A DNA stretch of 64,000 bases from Ulota crispa (Eukaryota > Streptophyta > Bryopsida > Orthotrichales > Orthotrichaceae): contig OY987247.1 of NCBI GenBank assembly GCA_963920765.1, positions 2,046,001-2,110,000 of the forward strand, written 5' to 3'. Position numbers and translations under genes: made by a program. This document shows positions 13,616 to 26,000 of the stretch, piece by piece (position 1 is the first letter of the stretch; every line of letters starts with the position of its first letter). The notes beneath the pieces were generated by a model. That model worked only from the letters and a program-made list of their open reading frames with translations. It searched no databases and was not told the origin of the DNA.

Positions 13616-14242
13616 GTGATTCTCCAAAAACAAGCTTTGCTTTTATGTCACTTGTCGATTGCCAAGAATACAAGACTAGCCACTATTCCATATCCGCTTC
13701 TGCATATATACACTCATTTTTCCCAAACCCAGCTTAATTGCTGCGGATCTCTAAACTCTCATGGAAGATGCTGGAACTGGAGAATCGCTACATCACCACA
13801 AAAAAATTCTAAGAAGGTTAGCTCATTGCCTCACAGCCTTCGGTACATCTGCCACTTGAGTTGCCAGTGCCAGAACTCTATAAGGAGAGTACAATTGTTG
13901 AGGTGTAAATCCCATGGAGAAGAAAAATCCGCCCCTCTTCATAATAGATTGTACCTTCCGTTAGAAATCCCATGCCAAAATGACAATGAAGGCGCAAAAA
14001 ATAAAAATAGTAAAAAGAGGTTCTAACCTCAACTTGGCCACATCCTGCTTGATGCCACAAGAAGCCACCAACCATTGGTCAAGACCAATGCTCCACCAGC
14101 ACGCGTCCACTAGAAACCAATCAACAAGCACACAACGACACCCTGCCCAAAGAATAGTTCCATGCTACCTATTGTTAACTCGGCTTGCTTCACGTTGCCG
14201 GCATTGACCACCAACCATCTGTGTTTCTAAACAACCAAGAGA

Positions 14243-15888
14243 TCACACTATGCAGACAAACCCATTTGACATGTGGAGAAGATTGCTAGTATGCATGTGT
14301 TGGTCACAGGAACAAGCACTATTGGACAAAACAAAGTACTCCACATGCACTCCTCCATACAAACACGACGACCTGAATTTTGCTTCTGGGCCTTCCGGAG
14401 TGATGTGCTCCATGTGATGAAGGAGAAACGCCATGGTTACCAAAAATGGAGTGCAAATACGATGCGAGCAAGTCACTCACAATCATTCTCAGCATAGCGT
14501 TGATTGTGTCTTTGATGTACGCAAACGGACGTTGCAACTCTTTGCCGTCCACTAGCTTCGACGGCTAGCCCCTGATTAGATTCTGCACACGGTGCCTCCC
14601 ATCCCACTTAGCCACATTAGCCAACAATGCAATCGCAAGGACGTGCAAAAATTGTCGAAACTAGAATAGCCAAATGGGGGTGGAAGTGTTGGTTACATTG
14701 CTAAAGCACGCCAGCATGCAAGGAACGGAGTCCCGCAACCCGTCCATGCAGGGAATGAAGTCCATGCGCGGCCCAATCCAGTTGAACAGCCTTACAATCG
14801 TGAACTTCAGCCCATTCTCCGCGCCCTCTCCTGCCCATGAAGCCTTGCAAGCATGGCACAACAAGATACCACCCAGAATGTGGTCAGTGCCACCACACAC
14901 ATGCCTCAGAGATGAACAACAATAGCGAAGCGCTTAAATTGACAGTGTAATGCAAAGGGACAATTGACCAGCAACTAACTATTGCAAGAATGCGAGCCGC
15001 GCAAGTGGGTGTGGGGTATTTGGTCACACATGCCAGGAGCTGTGAAGCTACAATAATTGGCTTATTTAGTTCCCGGCATAAGCTCACAATCCTTATTGCA
15101 CAGAAGGTACTTGCTCTACCGGTATTTGAGCACCCAAATCACCCCGAGCCACCATGCAACGCCATCTGAGACACTAATAATTTCCTCTAAGTTTGTCAAA
15201 CAATCACTACTTTTGGTTTTAGTAAATACTCCAATTGACTTGTTGAGAGAGTCATTCCCATTCACATGTGAGCATGCTTGTGTAGCCTGTAAGAAAACAG
15301 AAGTTCAACCACGTCCAAGAGAATGTAATTAAGTTCAAAGATTTGAAATAATAGAAAATTTGATGCCGTGAAATTTCAGATGTTGCACTGAACATGATAA
15401 CCTCAACATGAGATGTTTCGACCAGGAAGCAAAAGCAAAAATGTGAATTTAGACGATTGATAAGAAGGGGACGTTCATACTTCTCAAAACCCTCTCCACA
15501 TGTAAAGGCCATACAAGAATAACATCCGGGCACCTCAAAGGCAAGCCAAAGAGAGTAAGTTACGAACCCTAAAATTGCACTGCCATAACCACCATCATTG
15601 TTGTTGTTGTGAACCCTGAGGCAGAAATCACTGCCTAAGACTAGTCTTGTAAATTGCAAAGCACATTTGCCATGCCTCCTTCACCAGTATTGTAGAGCAA
15701 GTTTCTTGTGCAAGGCCTGAACTCGTAGAAGACAACCGCATTGGTAGCTCGACCCAACTCAGCCCTTCCATTGCCAACCGCAACAGCGCAGCACAGCCAA
15801 TAGGAAACTGATTGCCCAATGCTTTGCACATGGGATTGTCAGAGAAAGTTAGAAGCTGCCTCTGTAGTGAAGGCTTCCGTGATAACAA
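14243..15888 (-). pseudogene. possible decayed minus-strand coding debris
   Basis: Several - strand frames have protein-like stretches, for example AVAVGNGRAELGRATNAVVFYEFR near 15700-15800 and FNWIGPRMDFIPCMDGLRDSVPCMLACFSNV near 14690-14800. They are broken by stops and frame changes and no family was recognised. The GC content matches the neighbouring transposase debris. Confidence 0.2.
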
Positions 15889-17707
15889 AGTTTGGGCCTC
15901 ATACTTGAAGTGCGTAACATTCTACGGGGAGGGTAAGCGCTACTAGAAACACTGCAATTTACGGAGCGAGGTGCAACGCCCACAACAAGCTCGGCAGCCA
16001 AGTAGCACCGTATTCAACGGGAAAAACACGCTTGAGAGTCAACTATTGGAGCAGGAGTTCTTTTTAGTTGGTTTCTTGTGAAAGAAGCTGTTAGAATTTG
16101 TGTGGGGACCTCCAAACTCCAGAGAACAGCTTGATTTTGCTATCCACATGTGGCAACTTCACAGTCCATCGTGAGCGACTTTTGCCATGTTGCAGGTTAA
16201 AATTAGAACTCCCTTGACGGATTTTAGAACCGCAAGGGTCCATTTCAGAACCACCTGAGCCTAAACATACAGAACGATCAGGCCCTAAACTGGCGCCTTT
16301 AAACATGGCACTGGCCCATGTCAACCACTTGCTTGCACAACTTATGAACCTTACTTGAGGACTTTCACCCTGTTATTGATCAATTCCTGGACTGCCTTGA
16401 CCCATTTACAAGCTAGTTTTGACTCAGAAATGCTGCACCCTACGTTCCAAAATAGAGCCCTACGACCATTTTCCCTTAAAAATCTATAAGTAATGCACAT
16501 AGACTCAAAAAATTTAGTTTAAATTGGTCTTACAACCATCTCTTCATTGGCTTTCCACCCCAAAAAATTTCAATCTCGCCGATTGCATACATCTCTCGAC
16601 AAAAGCGCCTAAACCCTTAGATGGTTGGTTTACGGCCCTCCTACCTTACTCCCAACCATCTGCTCCACTTCAAAAATCTTCTCCCAATCAATCCAATCCC
16701 TTAGCAGTCAACTGAATCCCTCTCGCCCTCAACCTATCACGCTACTACTTCTTCAAAATTCACTTGTCTACCCAACCTTTGCCCAACCAGCATGCCTTTG
16801 TTAGACCATATCTGGCTCTTGGTGCCCCAATTGCCCAAAAACTTTCTGGGAGCATATCTAAAAATTTAACCATCAAATTTAAGTTTTGTTTTTCACACAA
16901 AAGAGATACATAAACCTATCTTCTGTTCAAATTTTGAGAACATCCAATAATAATTGACTTCAAAGGAACCTACCCAAACTTTCAACTAGTTGTTGAATAG
17001 CCACTTGGTCCTTTAGGGGTTAAACATACCTAAAAAACTATTACTATTGACAATTTATATTTTTATTAAATTACGAGTCTTGTGAACCCATTTATCAATG
17101 TAAATGAATGCCTTAACACCTTCTCAATGTCTTTGTTATCTTTTGTTTGATGTTTCTAATTCAAAATAGTTACGCTTCCAACTTACGTTATTACAACAAT
17201 TCATGATAAACTACATTTGTCATTGTTATGGTGTTTGCAACAAACAAAGCAACATTTGCAACTTGAGTCACTCGAGACAAAGCTAAAAGAGATATCTACA
17301 GTGGCGCAGGGTCAACAAACCTAAGCTTATTGCCTTTTAGGTTGCATTTGATGATACAAACAGCAGCAATCATGCTCTTTTGCTGTGATAAAACCTCACC
17401 AGCAAGCAAGCATAAATGCTACAAAATAATTGAAGATGCAATTATCCAAAACCTTACTGACAAGCACAAAGAAAGTGCAAAGATCCACAACCTAACCGCC
17501 TAACTGCCAAGCACAATTGCTAGGGTTTTGTAAGTCATTATGGGAGAGACAAAGCCTTACCGGCAACCTAACCGCCTAACATTGGTTACAAATTGTTTTT
17601 TGACAACATGTAAACCAGTCAATCAGCGACTGAACGGACATGTCACCAACGCAAGTTTATTTATTAATTGTAAAAAGGTAGAAGTGAATAATTTTACAAC
17701 AATAGTG

Positions 17708-17709
<2 letters not shown>

Positions 17710-17764
<55 letters not shown>
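17710..17764. repeat. TA microsatellite
   Basis: About 27 uninterrupted TA units. Confidence 0.98.
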
Positions 17765-17768
<4 letters not shown>

Positions 17769-18228
17769 GTTCTAATATCATTTATAAATTTTTATAAAGT
17801 ATAAAAAAGTCAACAAATGTAGAAACAACTAAAATTCAAATTAGTGAATGCTTGATAGGTTATATTTAAAATGGTGTTCTTTTTATGTTTTTTGTACAAC
17901 TCTTTAAAGTTACTATTTTGATGTAAAATTTTAAATATATTTATCAAAAAGTATTTATATAATCAATGCAGATTACACAATGTAATGCAAAAATTTACAA
18001 AAATACCTATAATATAATATATATTAGTACATTAAAATTATGATAATCAATACACAATTAGTAGTTTATAAATAGATGAACACGGATACAACCATCAACA
18101 ACATAAATATATAACTCATAATAAATATTACTATAAACACTTATATTTTTATAATTTTATGTCACACTAAATTCAAACTATTGAAATTGTTGTTTTTTTA
18201 TCTATCTTGTTCAAACTCAAACTTCAAG

Positions 18229-18229
<1 letters not shown>

Positions 18230-18264
<35 letters not shown>
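18230..18264. repeat. TA microsatellite
   Basis: About 17 TA units followed by degenerate TATATGCA copies. Confidence 0.95.
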
Positions 18265-18267
<3 letters not shown>

Positions 18268-18861
18268 TTTATATATGCATATATATACATATAGAGATGT
18301 GGACAAAGAGATCCATTCCTCACTCAAATCTTCTCCATGTAATCAATTCTTCACCAAATCTAAACCCAATTACATATTTCAAAAGCCTATAAAGGGGGAA
18401 AACATGCATTAAATTTCAAGACGTAGAGTATTCCAACTCCATGCCTTTAACCCATGCCAAGTGCAATTTTGCATTACCAAATATACTATATTCGTCAATT
18501 TTTAGTCTTCCACCAACAATTTTTTTTAACAATTAACCACCCTCTAGAGCTTGAAATTGCCTAAACTCAAGCAAGCCTCTTGTAGATAGAAAGAGGGACA
18601 CAATGCACTAAAATTTGACATGAATCAAATTAGGAGAAGTCTTAATAAAAAATCATTTAGAAAAAGCATCAAATTATGATTAAAATGCTTTTAAAATCAT
18701 TACAAGTTCACCATTAGTCTAAAACCAATACATTCTCACGTTATTATTAGAGCTTAACACATATAATTTTAGATTTTAGATTTAGTGAAGTATTGATGGT
18801 GTGGAAGGGGTGTGATTGAGGATTGGATCTTTGTGTCCCCATCTCTATATACATACATAGA

Positions 18862-18867
<6 letters not shown>

Positions 18868-18922
<55 letters not shown>
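18868..18922. repeat. TA microsatellite
   Basis: About 27 TA units flanked by TACA-rich imperfect repeats. Confidence 0.97.
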
Positions 18923-18927
<5 letters not shown>

Positions 18928-20083
18928 CATACATATATCCTCATTATTTTACAATTCATTTTTTTCATCTACAAAATATCCTTCAAATATGCACTTTTAG
19001 ATTTTATCAGTTATAATAAATCTTTGTAATCAATGCCATATGATATTGACAAATTTGATCATAGTTTCTTCCATAGCTTTGTAAGTGTTTACAAGTTTTT
19101 CAAACACCTTTGCAATTAGAGCTTCAATAGTGTCATTGTTTTTCTTTTTTTTATTAACATTTCTCAGGATACTTTTTGCATGCATGCGCTTTTAGCAATT
19201 CAAATGTGGCCCTTAGATTTGTAGTAAACTACTTTCTATTTTATGGAGAGTTTTTTCAACAATCTCAATATTATCATTTAAATTCAATATTATTTCTATT
19301 GAAGTGCTTAGGCCATTGAAATTAAAGCTAATGAAAATTAATCCCTCTGCATAATCATCTAAATTGACAATAGTTATACTAAAAATAATTTTATTGTTGC
19401 CATTTATTGTTTGAAGCGTTTTAACGGTGTAGGTTTTCATAAAAATTTGCAAGCATTGCACCATTATCAATCAAAACGTATTTCTTCAATATTATTGACA
19501 ATCTCCACTATTTTTTTATACACTCTCTTGTACTAATTGATCTTGGTTTGAATGTTTGCATTTGTGAAAACCTTTTAAGATCCAGCATTGAGTATTATAG
19601 CACTCTTTTGCCAATGACGAGCTGTAAATTTTTCACCATTAATACGTGTAATATATTAGACTTTATACAACTCCAAAAGTGTTGTCACATGTTGATCTTC
19701 TCATGTCATTGTTTTTTTATTTGGAGCCCTTTTGAAAATCAGTATACTTAATCTGCATCTACATGTAATAAAATTATCAAAATAACATATTGTATACAGA
19801 AATTTATAAACAAAGAACCACAAACATGCTATAAAAGAATCTAGTGAGAACTACCGGTTTGAAAGCATTTCAAATTGGCATTTGGAACTAGAATTGCAAA
19901 ACAAGAAAACAAATCCAAAAGGGGAGAATCTTGAAATTTGACCTCTTCTTACCTCATAATTGCTAGTTTCTTACTTTTTGTGACCCAACCTTGAAATTAG
20001 AGTTTTAAATTTACATTTAAATTCAAAAACCCTAACTTAGTTTGAGAGCCTCGGAAGGAAATAAATACGACCAATTTAGAAAT

Positions 20084-20487
20084 GGAAATTGATATGTGCA
20101 CACCGGGGTTGATCTTTGCACACCTCCTGTGAGGTAAATTATAGATTTGTACCATTAAAAGTTAATTTGAAAATTTTGAATTTAAATTTGGACTTAGAGA
20201 CCATGATTTAGTCTAGAACCACAAAAAGGTTATAATTGAACAACACTTAGTGAAAAGCTTAGATAGGAGAAAATTGTTACTTTTATGTTAGTTTGTAAAA
20301 AAGATAAGCTTTTTCATTTGATATTATTCAATTGCAACTTTTTTTTATGGTTCTAGATTAAATCATGATCTCTAAATCGAAATCTGAATTCCAAATTCTC
20401 AAATTCAGCCTCTTGATGATAGAAATCTATAATTTACCTCCTAGGGGGTGTGCAAATATCAACCCTAGTGTGCACATATCAGTTCCC
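20084..20487. mobile_element. foldback MITE, class C copy 1
   Basis: Starts GGAAATTGATATGTGCACAC and ends in the near complement. The arms extend well over 100 bases and the loop is AT-rich. Related copies lie at 22396-22794 and 32254-32663. Confidence 0.75.
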
Positions 20488-21739
20488 TTTAGAAATAGGT
20501 GTAGATTCTTACTTTTAAACTTGTCATAAAATTGTGAACCTATTTATTTTACCTCGGCCCTGAAAACAAGGTGTCAAAATCAATAAATCCATAATAAATT
20601 TTAAAGAAACCTGGTATTCCCCTTATCACTCACCTTATTTGATATTGTATTATCTCTATTTTCTACACTCTTGTCTTCATCTACTAAATCTCCCTATTAA
20701 ATATTTAGTTTCTTTTTTCAAGACAAAGTTTTTGTCTTCCCTGCTTTCTTTTGTTTGAATTGCAATGCTACAATTAAACTCTAAGAGTTCTACCCATGAC
20801 TTCTCCATTATAGCGAGCCTCTTGTACAAAAAATTACTTCTCATCTATAAAATTGGTGGCTATATTGGAGTTTGCCCTTCAACCAATACATTATTATGAT
20901 TTTTGAATTAATAATACATTAACAAAATAGAAGATTACATACTAAATTGATGCAATTTTGCAACAAAAAGTTATAACTTTCAAAGCCCAAAAATTACACT
21001 ATAGATGTAGTTTTACTTTTTTATGATAAAGGTCAACTTGGTTCTTTTTGCATTCATTGTAGATTTACTTTCCATTGATGGAAGGCTTCCCCTCGGATTT
21101 CAAAGCCAGTAGTGAGGCCAATAGCAAAAACCTCAAAACAAACTATTGAAATGTAACATTCTCAAACCTATTCGAAGACTATATTTTTAGAAAAAAAAAA
21201 CATGTACAAGTTTTTGTGAAATTAGAATGACAAAAAAAGATAGCAACAAAGTGAGCAAAAAAACCAAAGGTCGGGAAAAATAGAGAACAACAAGAGTAAA
21301 AACAATTTTTTTTCTTTTGCAAATAGAGTTTCTTTCAAGTAACTAGCGGTTGGCACTTGCTACGCTACGATTAGAATTTTATTAAAATTTTCATATATTA
21401 GATAGAATGTAAAGTAAAATTTTAGTAAGTTTTCAAATTGTATCTATGTGATAATATCATAAAGAGTGAACATGTGATGTTACAAAGGTTAAGATGTGAT
21501 ATTACAAGGTTACTGTGATTTTAGTAATATGATTAACAATTGGCGCTTGCTACACAACGCATTTAGTGTTAAAATTCATGTATTAGGTAGAATGCAAAAT
21601 AAAAAAATCACTAGGTTTTCAAATTATATGTATCTATGTGATAATATCACAAAGAGTGGAGATGTAATATTACAAAAATCAAGATGTGATATTACAAAGA
21701 TCAACATGTGATATTACAAAAGTCACTATGATTGTATGT

Positions 21740-22310
21740 AGGGAAAATTTCATGGATACCCCTGAAGTTTGCAATATTTTCATAGATACCCTTGCTTTTT
21801 AAAAAATATCACAAATACCCTTGGACCAAAAAATTTAGACGTTTGTTTTATTGTGCATGCCCCTTCCCTTCTTCCTTTGTGCGCACAATTAAATATCAAG
21901 AAAGAAGTAATATGCGCACAAAGGGAGAAGGAAGTGACATGCATAACAAAAACAATGCTTAATTTTTTTGGTACAAGGGTATTTAACACCATACTATATT
22001 TGCTAAATTGGGAAAAAGGATACATTTTGGGACTTCTGAATATTGCATTTGCGAGAGTATTTTGGCAGTCTAAATTGCATTTCATGATGATTCCTTCAAG
22101 ATCTTGCATCATTGATGTAAGATCTTGAAGAAATCATCATGAAATTCACTTCAAATTGCCAAAATACTCTCACAAATGCAAAATTCAAAAGTTTTAAAAT
22201 GTATCCTTTTTCCCAAATTAACGTGTATGGTGTTCATTGTGATATTTTTGAAAGAGCGGGGTATCCATGAAAATATTGCAAACTTCAGGAGTATCCATGA
22301 AATTTTCCCT
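21740..22310. mobile_element. foldback MITE, class E copy 1 (host of a nested element)
   Basis: Ends AGGGAAAATTTCATGGATAC and the exact complement; inner arms match for over 40 bases. A class D element lies inside at 21984-22234. A second class E copy is at 50418-50732 in an intron. Confidence 0.8.
21984..22234. mobile_element. hairpin MITE, class D copy 1
   Basis: Ends AACACCATAC and its complement. Nearly the whole element is one hairpin, closing around GATCTTGCATCATTGATG. Copies share the motif AAATTGGGAAAAA near the ends. Confidence 0.8.
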
Positions 22311-22395
22311 TGTATCTATAATATCACAAATAGTGGAAATGTGATATTAAAGAGGTTATGGTGTGATATTACAAAGGTCATTGTGATTTTAGTAA

Positions 22396-22794
22396 GGGGA
22401 TTGATATGTGTACCACACCCTTTCAGCTATTCTACCACACCCCCGGGGTAAATTTTAGGTTTCTACCATCAAAAAGCTGAATTTGAGAATTTGGAATTCA
22501 GATTTGGACTTAGAGACGTTGATTTAGTTTAGAAATGTGAAACAAATTCTATTTGAACAACACCCAATAAGAAAGCTTATCTTTTTTGTAAACAAAAGTG
22601 AAAGTAATACTTTTCCCCCGAGTTAAGCTTTTTCATTAGATGTTGTTACAACATTTTTTATGGTTTTAGACAAAATCAAGGTCTCAAATCTGAATTCCAA
22701 ATTCTCAGATTCAACTATTTGATGATAGAAATCTAAAATTTACCCTGAGGTGTGGTAGAATAGCTAAAAAGGTGTGGTACACATATCAATCCCC
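22396..22794. mobile_element. foldback MITE, class C copy 2
   Basis: Starts GGGGATTGATATGTGTACCA and ends in the complement. It lies immediately upstream of the RPT1 leader, so it may contribute promoter sequence. Confidence 0.8.
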
Positions 22795-22826
22795 TTTTAG
22801 TAATATGATGACGTTCATCAACGTGG

Positions 22827-23066
22827 ATGAAATTGTGCAAGGATGAACGAGCGTCGAATGTATTAGAAAACTGTTCGTCGGCTTCTTCTTCTTCCGCTTC
22901 GTCCTTTTCCGGCGATGTTATTGCATTTGCAGCTTGTCGTGTTGTTGTTGTTGATGCTTCGCTACTCCGGTCTGGCCAAACCCTAACTCGTTACAAACCT
23001 CGGCGTTCGTCAATCTCACAGCTGGTGGAGAGTTGTCTCAAATCTGGGAGCTCTTCTTTTCTCAAC
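22827..23066 (+). other. in-frame open leader upstream of the RPT1 start
   Basis: This 240-base stretch is open in the RPT1 frame and begins with an ATG. It would add 80 residues rich in Ser and Arg, which looks somewhat like an organelle transit peptide. The family normally starts near MTDVADD, so I treat it as 5' untranslated leader. Confidence 0.4.
22978..22986 (+). promoter_or_regulatory. telo-box-like motif upstream of RPT1
   Basis: The motif AAACCCTAA lies about 80 bases before the chosen RPT1 start codon, in the probable 5' leader or core promoter. Telo-boxes are common just upstream of plant housekeeping genes. It is short, so it may be chance. Confidence 0.35.
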
Positions 23067-26000
23067 ATGACGGACGTTGCTGACGATCTCTTTAAGGAGA
23101 AGAATCCGCCTCCCCTCGATGAGGACGACATCGCACTCCTCAAAACCTATGTACGTTCTCGCTTGCCATTTTTATCGGCCTTTTTTACTTCATCTTTGAG
23201 TTGTGTTTTGCGATCGCCGATTGGTCTTGACTGAGGCGACTCCATTCTCGGATTTTTGAAATTATTTTTGTATGTCGATTGTGGTGACGTGTCAATGAGA
23301 ATTCGTCGATTACAACTGCGATTGCAGTGTTGGATCGGCACTTGTCCGAATGAAATTGCGTTTTCGGCGTAGCAATGAGTTAGGATTTGAAAGAGTGGAG
23401 CAATTGAGCTATTGGTGCCATTCATTGTGATAGTTTTGCTGAAGGAGATGCGTAATTAAGTCTTTTGCGGCGAAGATTTTGTGTCTCTAGCTGATCCTGC
23501 GTTGTAGTTAGATTGTTAGAGACCACCAGTTTAGCTTCACGTAAGTGGAGAGCGCTTTCGGCACTTTGCTGTAGAAATAGTGCTTCAGCACCAGCTTTTG
23601 AGAGATCTGACCAATCACATGTCATATTCTGAGGGTTTGATTTTGAAATTTCTGTGCGAACTATCTAAGCAATCTGCATCATTTCATGAAGATTCTAGCT
23701 CGGTTATTTTTACTCTGTTTGCGGTATTTCTTTCCTCAATTTAGTTCGCTCTTTGGCCTCTAGGGTTTTGGTTCTGTGGCCCTGTGAGGAGTCCCAGTTC
23801 CTAATTGTGTGGTTAGGGATGACGGTCTGTGGTACGTGATTAGAAAAGCCAAATCTCGGTTACAAGTTGTAATTTCCACGCCGAAATTTCAAGTGGTCCT
23901 AGTTTATATTGCAAGACTCTGTCTTTCGAGAATAACCTACTACCATTTATCCTCGAAACGCGTTTAACCCTAAGGACCAAATTGGGCCTCGTGTTTTTTT
24001 CGCGGCACATCAATGGGTCATATGAAGACCTTTTTTTTGGTTCATGTCTAGTTATGTATTGACCAACACTTGTAATGTTCTTCACTGATTCTGAGGATAA
24101 AGAACTTACTTCTCTAAGTTGTATTTTCACAATATGATCAACTAAATCGGTCAGTTGAAAACCGTGCAGTCTCTGTCCTTTAGGGTTTAAGTGGCTATTC
24201 TGTTCACTAAGCAGGACTTGTATATGAATCTTCAACGTTGCACCCAATCTGAGTGGAATTTTAATTGATAAACATTATAAGTACTTCACTTGCTGTATAG
24301 GATTTTTCTCGAGATTTAGGGTTTGACTTGCTTTCGAGTGTCCTAACCTTCAAAATGAGCTGTTCTACTTGACTGACAATAACGTGAATATGTATGAACT
24401 ACAGGGCCTGGGTCCATATGCGAACCTTATCAAGAAAACAGAGAAGGATATCAAAGAGATGGCTAAGAAGGTCAATGACTTGTGTGGTATGCTTTCACCT
24501 CCAAACCTAATGTTCTTGGGAGGAATGACGATGGTTTTGCAGTTAGAGGCTACTGCATATTTGCATGTATGTATCCGAGGTCCCTTGGTTTTTCACAAAT
24601 CTTGAAATTGCTACTTTTGTTTTTAACTGCGTTTGCCACTTACTTGCTAGGTATAAGTTTTTAGTTTGTGCATATATCAATCGAGAGAAATTTTCGTTGG
24701 TCATTACGTTATACCTGAGATTTCCACACACAATCCGTTGTGCTCTTTGTTCTAATCAGCCAGTTGTACAATGTCTGAGCAGGAATCAAGGAGTCAGATA
24801 CTGGGTTGGCAGTGCCTAGTCAGTGGGATCTTGTTTCTGATAAGCAGATGATGCAAGAGGAACAGCCATTACAGGTACGTAAATTATGTTGGCACTGTTT
24901 TTTATTTTGACCATCTGCTTTACAAGAAGTTGAGGATCATCACAGATTTTGTGTATACGCGTAATATTTGAAATCTAATATCTCATTTTGCTGCTGATGT
25001 CAGGTTGCTAGGTGCACCAAAATAATCAATGCCAATACGGACGATTCGAAGTACGTCATCAATGTGAAACAGATTGCCAAGGTATCATTTTGCTTTCACG
25101 TTTATGCGAAATTTAATCAAATAATAGTAAGCCTTGTTTAAAGCTTTGAACGATGCGTGATTTCTTTCGCTCCTCAAAACATGAACTCAGAGTCCCTGTA
25201 CTTGTTACCGAACATGCATAGTTGTCCACTTTTGATGTCATTGGTGCATAGGAAATTCCTTCATCTCAATCTTATCACGAGGTCTATGAATTGGTACAGT
25301 GTTGAGACTCTTTCTGAGTGATTGTATCAAGTATGCAATCATTATATTTGTATTGTGGGTATGCAGTTTGTTGTTGGATTGGGTGAGAAGGTGTCTCCAA
25401 CAGACATAGAAGAGGGTATGCGTGTTGGGTATGGTCTCTATATCTCATTCTAGTTTTTGTTATGCAACTTATTGTGCCGTTGACATCACGACATGAGTCT
25501 AGGGACAATTCCATGATGGACCAGTCGTTACAGCATTGTTAGGGGATGATACTTGGAATTAGGTATCCTGGTTGAGATTCGCATTTTACTGGTGGCATCT
25601 GTATTGCAGGGTAGACCGCAACAAGTATCAAATTCAGATTCCATTGCCACCCAAGATCGATCCTAGTGTAACGATGATGACTGTAGAGGAAAAGCCAGAT
25701 GTCACTTACAACGACATCGGAGGCTGTAAAGAACAGATAGAAAAGATGCGTGAGGTCAGTGGAAGTGACTTGGTAGCTTTATATGTCGTGTATGATTAGT
25801 CCATCTGCATTTTCATATCTTATATTTGAATCGATTATTTTGTCATTGTTTTACCACTATGGTTTGTAGAGGACGTCATGCTATTTCTAGATATATTTAT
25901 ATCAGTTTTCAACCGTTAGTTTGTGTTCCTGTCCCTTGTGCTGACTTGGTATCCATGGTTGTCATTTATAGGTGGTGGAGTTGCCGATGTTGCACCCAGA

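Larger units (their letters stand above)
7321..17023. mobile_element. TTAA-bounded 9.7-kb segment enclosing the transposase remnant
   Basis: The left end reads TTAACCCCTAAAGGATCAAG and the right end is its near-exact complement, ending CTTGGTCCTTTAGGGGTTAA; 19 of 20 bases match. Both ends carry TTAA. The ends match those of the smaller TTAA elements in the window. This could be one large old element holding the DDE gene and other sequence, or two unrelated ends that happen to face each other. Confidence 0.4.
15889..20083. other. no gene seen; AT-rich DNA with TA microsatellites
   Basis: From 15889 to 17020 is the tail of the TTAA-bounded segment. Beyond it the sequence is strongly AT-rich and holds three TA repeats. 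Apparent ORFs rich in Ile and Tyr alternations are translations of those repeats. Confidence 0.6.

Noticed and set aside
17540..19029. Open frames with long Tyr-Ile alternations
   Set aside because: They are translations of TA microsatellites on both strands.
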